From CAYYHA01 sp964471535 (GTDB lineage: Bacteria > Myxococcota > Myxococcia > SLRQ01), in assembly GCA_964471535.1 (NCBI GenBank), contig CAYYHA010000036.1:1-27582 (forward strand): 27,582 bases of DNA. The letters run 5' to 3'. A program made the translations under genes and the position numbers. Numbering within the stretch: position 1 is the first letter of the stretch; every line of letters starts with the position of its first letter. Of the stretch, positions 16,129 through 23,888 are shown in pieces. A model generated the notes under the pieces. That model worked only from the letters and a program-made list of their open reading frames with translations. It was not told where the DNA came from and searched no databases.

Positions 16129-16917
16129 ATGGACTTCGAAACGCTGAAGGTGGCCCGCGATGGCTACGTCGTCACCATCACGATCGACCGGCCGAAGGCG
16201 CTCAATGCGCTCAACACGCAGACGCTACGGGAGCTGAAGCGCTGCCTGACGGAGATCCATCACGAGGCCCGTGACGAGACGCGGGTCATCGTCCTCACCG
16301 GCGCCGGTGAGAAGGCATTCGTCGCCGGCGCCGACATCTCCGAGATGGTCGACTTCGGGGTGGAGGAGGCCCGTGCCTTCTCTTCGCTGGGGCACCGCGT
16401 CTTCGACCTCATCACCGCCATCCCCTTTCCGGTGATCGCAGCGGTCAACGGGTATGCGCTTGGCGGCGGGTGCGAACTGATGCTCGCCTGTGACCTCGCG
16501 TATGCGTCGAAGAAGGCCCGTTTCGGACAGCCCGAGGTGAACCTGGGCGTCACCCCCGGTTTCGGGGGCACGCAGCGGCTCATCCGGCGGATCGGTCTCG
16601 CGCGCGCCCGGGAACTCATCTACACGGGCGAGATCATCGACGCCGAGCGGGCGCGGGACTTCGGTCTCGTCAACGACGTCTTCGAGCACGAGGAGCTGAT
16701 GGAGCGGACCTGCGAGCGGGCGAAGCTGATCGCCTCCAAGGCCCCTCTGGCCATCGCTCAGGCCAAGCGGGTGACCGAGATGGGTTACGACGAGGGGCTG
16801 CGTGCCGCCAATCAGCTCGAGCAGCAGGCCTTCGGCCTGCTCTTTGGAACGGAGGACATGCGGGAAGGCATGCGCGCCTTCCTCGAGAAGCGCACGCCGG
16901 AGTTCCGCGGGCGATGA
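16129..16917 (+). CDS. Enoyl-CoA hydratase / crotonase
   Basis: 262-aa crotonase-fold enzyme that hydrates trans-2-enoyl-CoA (probably crotonyl-CoA here). Both catalytic glutamates are present: E116 in GGGCELMLACDLA and E136 in GQPEVNLG, followed by GVTPGFGGTQRL. The oxyanion-hole segment is AFVAGADISEM. AAGGAG at 16118-16123 is a strong ribosome-binding site overlapping the stop of the preceding dehydrogenase. The length and glutamate pair match short-chain hydratases of the Crt type. Adjacent acyl-CoA dehydrogenases and hydroxyacyl-CoA dehydrogenase suggest a butyryl-CoA oxidation set; substrate range cannot be read from sequence. Confidence 0.94.
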   Translation: MDFETLKVARDGYVVTITIDRPKALNALNTQTLRELKRCLTEIHHEARDETRVIVLTGAGEKAFVAGADISEMVDFGVEEARAFSSLGHRVFDLITAIPFPVIAAVNGYALGGGCELMLACDLAYASKKARFGQPEVNLGVTPGFGGTQRLIRRIGLARARELIYTGEIIDAERARDFGLVNDVFEHEELMERTCERAKLIASKAPLAIAQAKRVTEMGYDEGLRAANQLEQQAFGLLFGTEDMREGMRAFLEKRTPEFRGR

Positions 16918-17017
16918 GGGTGAGTGCGAGACGGCGCGCCACGGGCCGACGAATTCACTCGGGTCTGTCGTGCTGCCGGCGCCCCCTGGGACAGACGGTG
17001 TCGAGAAAGGACGCCCC

Positions 17018-18163
17018 ATGAAAATCGAGCTCTCCGAAGAACACAGGATGCTGCAGGAAACCTGCCGGAAGCTGGCAGACGATTTCCTCAAGCCCAATGC
17101 CGGCCGCTGGGACGAGGAGAAGCGCTTTCCGCAGGAGGCTGTGGATCGGCTGGTGGAGCTGGGCCTGATGGGCGTGGCGATCCCCGAAGAATGGGGCGGC
17201 AGCGGAATGGACCACATCGCCTATGTCGTGGCGATGGAAGAGGTGAGCCGCGGCTGCGCCTCCACGGGCGTCATCATGAGCGTCAACAACTCGCTCTACT
17301 GCGACCCGGTGCTCCGCTACGGAACGGAGGCGCAGAAGGAGACGTACCTTCGCCCCTTTGCCGCGGGCGAGAAGCTGGGCTGCTTCTGTCTCACCGAGCC
17401 GCAGGCGGGGAGCGACGCGGCCAAGCAGAAGACCACGGCGGTGCTCGACGGCGATCACTACGTGCTCAATGGTTCGAAGAACTGGATCACCAACGGGCCC
17501 AATGCCGACGCGGCGATCGTCTTCGCCATGACCGAGCCGGAGAAGGGCACACACGGGATCAGCGCTTTCATCGTCGACACCGACACCCCCGGCTTCAACG
17601 TGAGCGAGCCGGAGAAGAAGATGGGGATTCGCGCCGCGCTCTCCTCCGCCATCTTCCTCGAGGAGTGCCGGGTCCCCAAGGAGAACCTCCTGGGAGAGCC
17701 GGGCAAGGGCTTCAAGGTGGCCATGAGCACCTTGGACGGGGGACGCATCGGCATCGCTGCGCAGGCGCTGGGCATCGCGCAGGCCGCCTTCGAGCTGGCG
17801 CGCGACTACGCGCTGGAGCGGGAGGCCTTCGGGGGCCCCATCGCCAAGCTGCAGGCGATCCAGTTCAAGCTGGCGGACATGGCGACCCGCCTCGAGGCGG
17901 CGCGCATGCTCACCTACCGCGCGGCATGGATGAAGGATCGGAAGGTCCGCCATTCCAAGGAGAGCGCCATGGCCAAGCTCTACGCCTCGGAGATGGCCAC
18001 CTTCGTCACGCACCAGGCGCAGCAGATTCTCGGTGGCAACGGCTACTCGCTGGAGTACCCGGCGGAGCGCCACTACCGTGACGCCCGCATCACCGAGATC
18101 TACGAGGGGACCAGCGAAATCCAGCGCCTCGTGATTGCGAGCAACGTCCTCGGGGTGCGCTGA
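17018..18163 (+). CDS. Acyl-CoA dehydrogenase, short-chain (butyryl-CoA dehydrogenase-like)
   Basis: 381-aa FAD flavoenzyme that introduces the alpha-beta double bond in acyl-CoA and passes electrons to ETF. Visible motifs: CFCLTEPQAGSDAA and WITNGPNAD (FAD/substrate binding), ILGGNGYSLEYPAERHYRD, and the catalytic base E363 in EIYEGTSEIQRLVIA. Glu at this late position is the arrangement of short- and medium-chain enzymes, unlike isovaleryl-CoA dehydrogenase. The frame is open from 16802, inside the hydratase gene, but ATG 17018 gives the normal family N-terminus (MKIELSEEHRMLQE). The 100 bases upstream show no clear promoter. The next acyl-CoA dehydrogenase begins two bases after its stop. 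Confidence 0.95.
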   Translation: MKIELSEEHRMLQETCRKLADDFLKPNAGRWDEEKRFPQEAVDRLVELGLMGVAIPEEWGGSGMDHIAYVVAMEEVSRGCASTGVIMSVNNSLYCDPVLRYGTEAQKETYLRPFAAGEKLGCFCLTEPQAGSDAAKQKTTAVLDGDHYVLNGSKNWITNGPNADAAIVFAMTEPEKGTHGISAFIVDTDTPGFNVSEPEKKMGIRAALSSAIFLEECRVPKENLLGEPGKGFKVAMSTLDGGRIGIAAQALGIAQAAFELARDYALEREAFGGPIAKLQAIQFKLADMATRLEAARMLTYRAAWMKDRKVRHSKESAMAKLYASEMATFVTHQAQQILGGNGYSLEYPAERHYRDARITEIYEGTSEIQRLVIASNVLGVR

Positions 18164-18165
18164 GC

Positions 18166-19308
18166 ATGGAGCTTGCGCCGACCGAGACCCAGCGGCTGGT
18201 GCAGGAGACGGCCCGGCGGCTGGCCACCGAGGTCTTCGCACCCCGGGCGGCCGCGCTGGACCGGAGCCACCGCTTCCCCCACGAGAACGTGAAGGCCCTC
18301 GCGGAGGTGGGGCTGCTCGGGGTGAACGTGAGCGCCGCGTACGGGGGCAGCGAGGCGGGCGCCGTGGCCTACGCCCTGGCGATGATGGAGGTGGCCCGGG
18401 CCTGCGCCTCCACCGCGGTCACCATGGCGGTGACCAACATGGTGGGGGAGATCATCGAGCGCTTCGGGACGGAGGCGCAAAAGAGGCGTCACATCCCGAA
18501 GCTGACCTCGGGGGCCTATGCCGCCGGTGCCTTCGCCCTGTCCGAGCCCCACTGCGGGAGCGATGCCGCCGCGCTGCGCACGCGGGCGCGGAAGGAGGGG
18601 GACCGCTGGGTTCTGGACGGCGAGAAGATGTGGATCACCTCCGGGGACGTCGCGGGGGTGATCGTGGTGTGGGCCCGCACCGGCGGGGAGGGCGCGCGAG
18701 GCATCTCCTGCTTCCTCGTGGAGGGGGACACGCCGGGCCTCTCCGCGGGGAAGCCCGAGGAGAAAATGGGGCAGCGCGGCAGCAGCACGGTGCCCCTCTC
18801 CTTCGAAGGGTGTGAGATCCCCGAGGACGCGCTCCTGGGTGAGGTCGGGCAAGGGTTCAAGATCGCGATGACCGCTCTGGACGGAGGGCGGATCGGCATC
18901 GCCTCACTGGCCACGGGCATCGGGCGCGCCGCCCTCGATGCGGCGGTCCGGTACGCGGGCGAGCGCGTCGCCTTCGGCCGGCCCATCGCCAAGTTCCAGG
19001 CCATCCAGTGGAAGATCGCCGACATGGCGACGAAGCTCGACGCGGCCGAACTCCTCGCACTGAAGGCGGCCTACCTCAAGGAGAACGGCCGTCCCTTCAC
19101 CGAGGCCGCGTCGATGGCGAAGCTCTTCGCCTCGGAGGCGGCGAACGAGGCGTGCCTCGACGCCATCCAGATCCACGGTGGCTATGGCTACGTGGACGAG
19201 TTTCCGGTGGAGCGCTACTTCCGCGACGCGCGGGTCACGACCCTCTACGAGGGCACGAGCGAGATTCAGCGCCTGGTCATTGCGCGACACGTCTTGAATG
19301 CGCTGTGA
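18166..19308 (+). CDS. Acyl-CoA dehydrogenase (second, paralogous)
   Basis: 380 aa, same architecture as the preceding gene. Catalytic base E362 in TLYEGTSEIQRLVIARHVL; FAD/substrate motifs AFALSEPHCGSDAAAL and WITSGDVAG; IQIHGGYGYVDEFPVERYFRD near the C-terminus. The two tandem dehydrogenases differ substantially along their length, so this is an old paralogue pair and probably serves a different chain length or branching (inference). ATG 18166 is two bases after the upstream TGA. With the mutase that follows, a role with isobutyryl-, 2-methylbutyryl- or butyryl-CoA is plausible, but the substrate is undetermined. Confidence 0.94.
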   Translation: MELAPTETQRLVQETARRLATEVFAPRAAALDRSHRFPHENVKALAEVGLLGVNVSAAYGGSEAGAVAYALAMMEVARACASTAVTMAVTNMVGEIIERFGTEAQKRRHIPKLTSGAYAAGAFALSEPHCGSDAAALRTRARKEGDRWVLDGEKMWITSGDVAGVIVVWARTGGEGARGISCFLVEGDTPGLSAGKPEEKMGQRGSSTVPLSFEGCEIPEDALLGEVGQGFKIAMTALDGGRIGIASLATGIGRAALDAAVRYAGERVAFGRPIAKFQAIQWKIADMATKLDAAELLALKAAYLKENGRPFTEAASMAKLFASEAANEACLDAIQIHGGYGYVDEFPVERYFRDARVTTLYEGTSEIQRLVIARHVLNAL

Positions 19309-19329
19309 CGCGGTAGAATGGAGGAGATC

Positions 19330-21021
19330 ATGAGCCTCATCGACAAGGATGCCCTCCAGCGACTCCTCGCCGAGAAGGAGACGTGGACCCGCGAGGAACT
19401 CGCGCGTGCCCTCGAGCGCTTCGGGGAGCGCAAACCAGCCTTCCAGACGGACAGCGGCATCCCCATCCCCGAGCTCCCGGGTCCCTGGAACCTCGCGGAC
19501 GAGCCCGACTACCTCGAACACATCGGCTTGCCGGGGCGTTTCCCCTTCACCCGCGGGGTGCACCCCACGATGTACCGGGGCCGCCTCTGGACGATGCGGC
19601 AGTTCGCCGGCTTCGGATCTCCGGAGGATACGAACCGGCGCTTCAAGTACCTCCTCTCCCAGGGGATGACGGGACTCTCGACGGCCTTCGACATGCCGGC
19701 GCTGATGGGCTACGACGCCGACCACCCGATGAGCCGCGGGGAGGTGGGCAAGGAGGGCGTGAGCGTCTCCAGCCTCGAGGACATGGAGATCCTCTTCGAC
19801 GGGATCCCCCTCGACCAGGTCACCACCTCCATGACCATCAATGCCACCGCGATCATCGCGCTGGCGATGTACGTGGCGGTGGCGGAGAAGCAGGGCGTGC
19901 CGCCGGAGAAGCTGGGGGGGACGATTCAGGCAGACATCCTCAAGGAGTTCATCGCCCAGAAGGAGTGGATCTGCCCGCCCGAGCCGTCGATGCGCATCCT
20001 CACCGACATGATGGAGTGGGCGACGCACCACATGCCCCGCTGGAACATGATCTCCATCAGCGGTTACCACATCCGGGAGGCGGGTGCGACGGCGGTGCAG
20101 GAGCTCGCCTTCACCCTCGCCGACGGCATCGGTTATGTGCAGGCGCTCATCGACCGCGGCCTCGACGTCGATGCCTTCGCGCCCCGGCTCTCCTTCTTCT
20201 GGGACGTACACAACGACTTCTTCGAGGAGGTGGCGAAGTTCCGAGCCGCGCGGCGCATGTGGGCGAAGATCATGCGGGAGCGCTTCGGTGCGAAGAACCC
20301 GCGCTCCTGGCTCTTGCGCACGCACGCGCAGACCGCCGGAGTCTCCCTCACGGCGCAGCAGCCGCTCAACAACGTGGCCCGTGTGGCGCTGCAGGCCTTT
20401 GCGGCCGTGTGCGGAGGCACGCAGAGCCTGCACACCAACTCGCTCGACGAGACCTACGCCCTGCCCACCGAGGAGGCCGTGCGGGTGGCCCTGCGCACCC
20501 AGCAGATCATCGCCCACGAGACGGGCGCGGACCGGGTCGTGGACCCCTTGGGCGGCAGCTACTACGTGGAGTACCTCACCGACGAGATGGAAAAGGCGGC
20601 CGCCGAGTACATCCGGAAGATCGACGAGATGGGGGGAATCGTGGCGGCGGTGGAGGCGGGCTACCCGCAGAAGGAGATCGCCGAATCCGCCTACCGCTAC
20701 CAGAAAGAGGTCGAGCGGAAGGAGCGCATCATCGTCGGTGTCAACGCCTTCACCGAGGGCAACGAGGAGGACAAGATCGAGATCCTCCACATCGACGACG
20801 AGGTGGCGCGCCGGCAGGTCGAGCGGGTGAAGGCGCTGAAGGCGCGCCGGGACGCCGCAAGGGTGCGCGCCCGCCTCGAAGCGATCCGAAGCGCTTGCCG
20901 GGACGGGTCGAACCTCTTCCCGCCGATCCTCGCGGCGGTGAAGGACTACGTGACGCTCGGCGAGATCTCGGAGGTGTTCCGGGAGGAGTTCGGCGTGCAC
21001 CGGGAGAGCGCCGCCTTCTAG
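19330..21021 (+). CDS. icmA: Cobalamin-dependent acyl-CoA mutase large subunit, isobutyryl-CoA mutase-like
   Basis: 563-aa TIM-barrel subunit of the methylmalonyl-CoA mutase superfamily without its own B12 domain. Core motifs: TMYRGRLWTMRQFAGF (CoA entry), GTIQADILKEF, SISGYHIREAGATA (catalytic His) and TQSLHTNSLDE. Compared with P. shermanii methylmalonyl-CoA mutase, Tyr89 is F92, Ala116 is A119, and Arg207, which binds the methylmalonyl carboxylate, is Q210; spacings match exactly. Phe/Ala/Gln is the isobutyryl-CoA mutase pattern; 2-hydroxyisobutyryl-CoA mutase has Ile/Asp/Gln. It should interconvert isobutyryl-CoA and butyryl-CoA with the small subunit at 23472-23879. ATG 19330 is preferred over ATG 19318 because GGAGGAG (19320-19326) sits just before it. 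Databases will probably label it a methylmalonyl-CoA mutase family protein. Confidence 0.88.
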   Translation: MSLIDKDALQRLLAEKETWTREELARALERFGERKPAFQTDSGIPIPELPGPWNLADEPDYLEHIGLPGRFPFTRGVHPTMYRGRLWTMRQFAGFGSPEDTNRRFKYLLSQGMTGLSTAFDMPALMGYDADHPMSRGEVGKEGVSVSSLEDMEILFDGIPLDQVTTSMTINATAIIALAMYVAVAEKQGVPPEKLGGTIQADILKEFIAQKEWICPPEPSMRILTDMMEWATHHMPRWNMISISGYHIREAGATAVQELAFTLADGIGYVQALIDRGLDVDAFAPRLSFFWDVHNDFFEEVAKFRAARRMWAKIMRERFGAKNPRSWLLRTHAQTAGVSLTAQQPLNNVARVALQAFAAVCGGTQSLHTNSLDETYALPTEEAVRVALRTQQIIAHETGADRVVDPLGGSYYVEYLTDEMEKAAAEYIRKIDEMGGIVAAVEAGYPQKEIAESAYRYQKEVERKERIIVGVNAFTEGNEEDKIEILHIDDEVARRQVERVKALKARRDAARVRARLEAIRSACRDGSNLFPPILAAVKDYVTLGEISEVFREEFGVHRESAAF

Positions 21022-21028
21022 GGCTGCG

Positions 21029-21706
21029 ATGGCGGGACCGAGGCAGAGTGGCGAGCTGCGCATCTCCGATGCGGTGCGAGCGCTTCTGTACGAGCTTCGG
21101 GTACTCGAGGGCATCGACGAGGTCCCGGAGCTCGACCTCGAGCGCGTCCGCGAAGTCGAGGCGGCACTGGCCACCCGGTTCGGTGAGGATCTCCTCGCGG
21201 CCTTCGCCGCCCAGAGTGACCACCTGCGCGATGCGGCGGGGATGGAGTGGGGGCTTGGGGTGGCCCACACCGGGGCGATGCGACAGCTCGGCGCGCCTGG
21301 CGATCTCGTCGCCTTTGGGCGCGACGTGGACGCGCCGCGCTTCCTCGCCGTACACAAGGCCGAGGAGGCGCCCGAATCGACCACGGTGGTGATCTTCGAC
21401 GCGGTGGAGCAGGCCCTCGCCGAGGAGCCCTTCGAGCGGTGGCTCGAAGCTCAGGTCGAGGCCGTGCGTGCGCGCAGCGAGGACCTGCCCGAGGTGCACG
21501 TAGCGGCGGCCTCCACCTTCGTCCCCCGCCTGGTTCGGCGCCGCCTGCCCGAGGGTTCCTCGGGACGCCGGGTGCGGCACCCTCGCTTCGGGGAGGGCTT
21601 CGTCATGCTCGAGCAGGGGCACGGCCCGTCCGCGAAGGTCCGGGTGGACTTTCCCGGACACGGGGTCAAGACCCTGCAGGCGCGCTTCCTGGAGTACCTC
21701 GAGTGA
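21029..21706 (+). CDS. Unknown protein with UvrD-type C-terminal (Tudor-like) module
   Basis: 225 aa, no named family recognised. About residues 10-160 form an acidic domain with EVEAALATRFGEDLLAAFAAQ and WGLGVAHTGAMRQLGAPGDLVAFGRD, then STTVVIFDAVEQALAEEPFERWLEAQVEAV. This layout, with Trp and Asp positions, is somewhat reminiscent of SMI1/KNR4-like domains (weak). The last 46 residues (RRVRHPRFGEGFVMLEQ, then AKVRVDFPGHGVKTLQARFLEYLE) closely resemble the C-terminal Tudor-like segment of UvrD/PcrA helicases, which contacts RNA polymerase. No helicase motif is present. The gene starts eight bases after the mutase and its stop overlaps the SDR start (TGATG), so it is co-transcribed with catabolic genes. 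Confidence 0.75.
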   Translation: MAGPRQSGELRISDAVRALLYELRVLEGIDEVPELDLERVREVEAALATRFGEDLLAAFAAQSDHLRDAAGMEWGLGVAHTGAMRQLGAPGDLVAFGRDVDAPRFLAVHKAEEAPESTTVVIFDAVEQALAEEPFERWLEAQVEAVRARSEDLPEVHVAAASTFVPRLVRRRLPEGSSGRRVRHPRFGEGFVMLEQGHGPSAKVRVDFPGHGVKTLQARFLEYLE

Positions 21707-22569
21707 TGGAAGGGCAGGTGGTCGCCATCACGGGGGCCAACTCGGGCATCGGAAAGGAGATGGCCCGAGCGCTGGCAGGGAAGGGGGCGAAGGTGGTGCT
21801 GGTCTGCCGCAGCCTCGAGAAGGGTGAGGCGGCGGCGGAGGAGATCCGGCGGGAGACGGGCAGCCGCTCGGTGGAGCCGATGCACTGCGACGTCTCGGAA
21901 CTGGCCTCGGTGGTGCGCTTCGCCGACCACTTTCGCAGCCGCTACGGTGCCCTCCACGTCCTCATGAACAACGCCGGCGTCTACCTGCCGCAGCGCAGGG
22001 TGACTTCGGAGGGGCACGAGGCGACCTTTGCCACCAACCATCTCGGGGTGCAGCTGCTCACGGTGCTCTTGCTCCCGCTCTTGCGTGCGTCTGCGCCCAG
22101 CCGGGTGGTGACCACCTCCTCCGCGGCCCATCACGCCGGCCGCATCGACCTCGAGGACCTCGAGATGCGCCGCCGCTACTCGGGGATGCGGCAGTACTGC
22201 AACACCAAGCTGATGAACCTCCTCTTCACGCGGGAACTGTCCCGGCGGGTCATCGATGAGGGGATCTGCGCCAGCGCCTTTCATCCCGGCCCGGTGGCCT
22301 CCGGCTTCGCGCAGGACGAGCCGGGCCTCTTCGGGCACCTCGTTCGCCTCTCCCGGCCCTTTTTGCTGACGCCGCAGAAGGGGGCCACCGCGGGCATCCA
22401 TCTCGCCACCTCGGTCGAAGGCGGAGTCGCTCACGGGGCCTACTACCAGGGGCGCCGGGCAATCCCGAGCTCGCGCCGGGCGCGGGATCCCGAGCTGGCC
22501 CGGCGCCTTTGGGAAGCGACCGAGGCTATCCTGCGCGCCGAGGTGGGGGTACAGGCGGCGATGCGATGA
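21706..22569 (+). CDS. Short-chain dehydrogenase/reductase (retinol dehydrogenase-like)
   Basis: 287-aa classical SDR. Cofactor motif TGANSGIG at 9-16, NNAG, the Ser of VVTTSSAAHHAG, and the catalytic Y164-C-N-T-K168. CRS after the second beta strand favours NADPH (Arg in that loop; inference). The C-terminal half has HPGPVASGF and an extended tail typical of the RDH/WWOX-like subgroup. ATG 21706 overlaps the stop of the preceding gene (TGATG), and its own end overlaps the methyltransferase start (ATGA at 22566-22569). The substrate is unknown; by context it could act on an alcohol, aldehyde or lipid, but nothing in the sequence proves a link to the mutase. Confidence 0.9.
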   Translation: MEGQVVAITGANSGIGKEMARALAGKGAKVVLVCRSLEKGEAAAEEIRRETGSRSVEPMHCDVSELASVVRFADHFRSRYGALHVLMNNAGVYLPQRRVTSEGHEATFATNHLGVQLLTVLLLPLLRASAPSRVVTTSSAAHHAGRIDLEDLEMRRRYSGMRQYCNTKLMNLLFTRELSRRVIDEGICASAFHPGPVASGFAQDEPGLFGHLVRLSRPFLLTPQKGATAGIHLATSVEGGVAHGAYYQGRRAIPSSRRARDPELARRLWEATEAILRAEVGVQAAMR

Positions 22570-23372
22570 AGCGGCGGGGCCCCAGCGGCGTGGCAGGGGT
22601 CGACCCGGATCACTTCTTCGACACCGTCTACCTCGAGAGCACGCTCCCTTTGATCTCGCCGGAGGTGACCGACGCAGAGGCGGCCCTTCTCGCCCGCCTG
22701 CTGTCCATCCGGCCTGGGTCACGCGTGCTCGACCTCGGCTGCGGGCACGGGCGGCACGCGGCCGCCCTTGCCGCGCGCGGGGCGCAGGTGGTGGGCCTCG
22801 ATCGCTCCTGGCCGGCACTGCGGATGGCGGTACGATCCTGTCCCGATTTGACATTGGTTCGTGGGGACTTCCGGGCACTGCCCTTCGCCGACGGATCGTT
22901 CGATGCCGCCTACTGCTGGTACTCGGGTCTCTTCCTCTACGATCCGCTCACCCACCGGCGGATCCTCGAGGGGATCGGCCGTACGCTTCGGCCAGGCGGG
23001 CTGCTCCTCCTCGACCAAGCCAATCCCCGGCGCCTCGAGGCGCAGCCGGTGGCGGAGCACGTCCAGCGTCTGCCTGCGGGACAGCGTCTCTTCGAGCGCT
23101 GTCGCTTCGACCCGGAGCGCTCGCTCGAGCAGGGGCTGCGGCGGATCGAGCGGGCCGACGGTTCGGTCATCGAGGCGCGGTGGCAGGTCTGGCTCCCCGG
23201 GCCGGAAGAGCTCGAAGCCCTTCTACGCCGCACCGGTTTCGAGCTAGATTCGCTCTTGGACGAAGGCGGACGGCCCTTCGACCCAGGGCGTTCCCTGGAT
23301 CTGGTCGCGTTGGCCCGGCGACCTGTGGCCGCCGCCTGCGAGCGCCGGTCGCGGCGCAGCCCCGAAGAGTGA
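22566..23372 (+). CDS. Class I SAM-dependent methyltransferase
   Basis: 268 aa. SAM motif I is VLDLGCGHGRHAAAL (D56-L-G-C-G60), the acidic end of beta 2 is GLDRSWPALRMA, then GDFRALPFADGSFDAAYCWYSGLFLY (motifs II/III) and LRPGGLLLLDQ (post-III). The first 35 residues (HFFDTVYLESTLPLISPEVTD) form the usual N-terminal cap. The target is unknown; the fold is that of the ubiE/methyltransferase-11 group. ATG 22566 overlaps the SDR stop by the ATGA arrangement, so the two are probably translationally coupled. The 99 bases between this gene and the mutase small subunit carry no obvious promoter. Confidence 0.9.
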   Translation: MKRRGPSGVAGVDPDHFFDTVYLESTLPLISPEVTDAEAALLARLLSIRPGSRVLDLGCGHGRHAAALAARGAQVVGLDRSWPALRMAVRSCPDLTLVRGDFRALPFADGSFDAAYCWYSGLFLYDPLTHRRILEGIGRTLRPGGLLLLDQANPRRLEAQPVAEHVQRLPAGQRLFERCRFDPERSLEQGLRRIERADGSVIEARWQVWLPGPEELEALLRRTGFELDSLLDEGGRPFDPGRSLDLVALARRPVAAACERRSRRSPEE

Positions 23373-23471
23373 GCCCCGCGAGTCGAAGGCTCTGGACGCG
23401 AACGTGGATACCAACCCGGAACAAGCAGCCGGATGCCAACGCCCCATGATCGACGAGTAGGAGATGCATCG

Positions 23472-23879
23472 ATGAGTTCTCGCACCCCCCGCGTGTTGGT
23501 CGCCAAGCCGGGTCTCGATGGGCACGACCGCGGCGCGAAGATCGTGGCGCGGGCCCTACGCGACGCGGGCTTCGAAGTCATCTACACCGGCCTGCACCAA
23601 ACACCCGAGATGATCGTGAATGCGGCGATACAGGAGGACGTGGACGCCATCGGCGTGTCCATCATGTCGGGTGCCCACATGACCCTCTTCCCGGCAATCC
23701 TAGAGCTTTTGAAGGAGAAGGGGGCGGAGGATGTGCTGGTCTTCGGCGGCGGAATCATCCCAGGCGACGACATCCCGAAGCTGAAGGCGATGGGGGTGGC
23801 GCAGATCTTCACGCCGGGCACGAGCACCGAGGAGATCATCGCATGGGTGCGTGAGCACGTGAGGCCACGGGAGGAGTAG
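23472..23879 (+). CDS. icmB: Cobalamin-binding small subunit of acyl-CoA mutase
   Basis: 135-aa free-standing B12-binding domain. The base-off/His-on motif is D16-G-H18-D-R-G21 (DxHxxG, with H18 the lower cobalt ligand), followed by SIMSGAHM, VFGGGIIPGDD and IFTPGTS, all standard for the mutase B12 fold. Size matches the small subunits of isobutyryl- and 2-hydroxyisobutyryl-CoA mutases. It is the only B12 domain in the window, so it is the expected partner of the large subunit at 19330-21021, despite three intervening genes. ATG 23472 follows AGGAG at 23459-23463; an ATG at 23464 is out of frame. Confidence 0.92.
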   Translation: MSSRTPRVLVAKPGLDGHDRGAKIVARALRDAGFEVIYTGLHQTPEMIVNAAIQEDVDAIGVSIMSGAHMTLFPAILELLKEKGAEDVLVFGGGIIPGDDIPKLKAMGVAQIFTPGTSTEEIIAWVREHVRPREE

Positions 23880-23888
23880 CACATCATT
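23870..23888 (+). promoter_or_regulatory. Ribosome-binding site deciding a non-ATG start for HMG-CoA lyase
   Basis: GGAGGAG at 23870-23876 overlaps the end of the small-subunit gene. The only in-frame codons at proper distance are ATC (23883-23885, 6-base spacer) and ATT (23886-23888, 9-base spacer); both can serve as rare start codons. No ATG, GTG or TTG is available in frame between the upstream stop and the first conserved strand of the protein. Confidence 0.55.

Noticed and set aside
16918..17017. Separate promoter for the tandem acyl-CoA dehydrogenases
   Set aside because: The 100-base gap holds no convincing -35/-10 pair; read-through from 15181 is simpler.
19318..19330. ATG 19318 as the start of the mutase large subunit
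   Set aside because: It would place the strong GGAGGAG inside the coding region; ATG 19330 is correctly spaced from it.
18904..21384. 826-residue open frame on the minus strand opposite the dehydrogenase and mutase genes
   Set aside because: Shadow of two well-supported plus-strand genes; no recognisable domain and it crosses their boundary.
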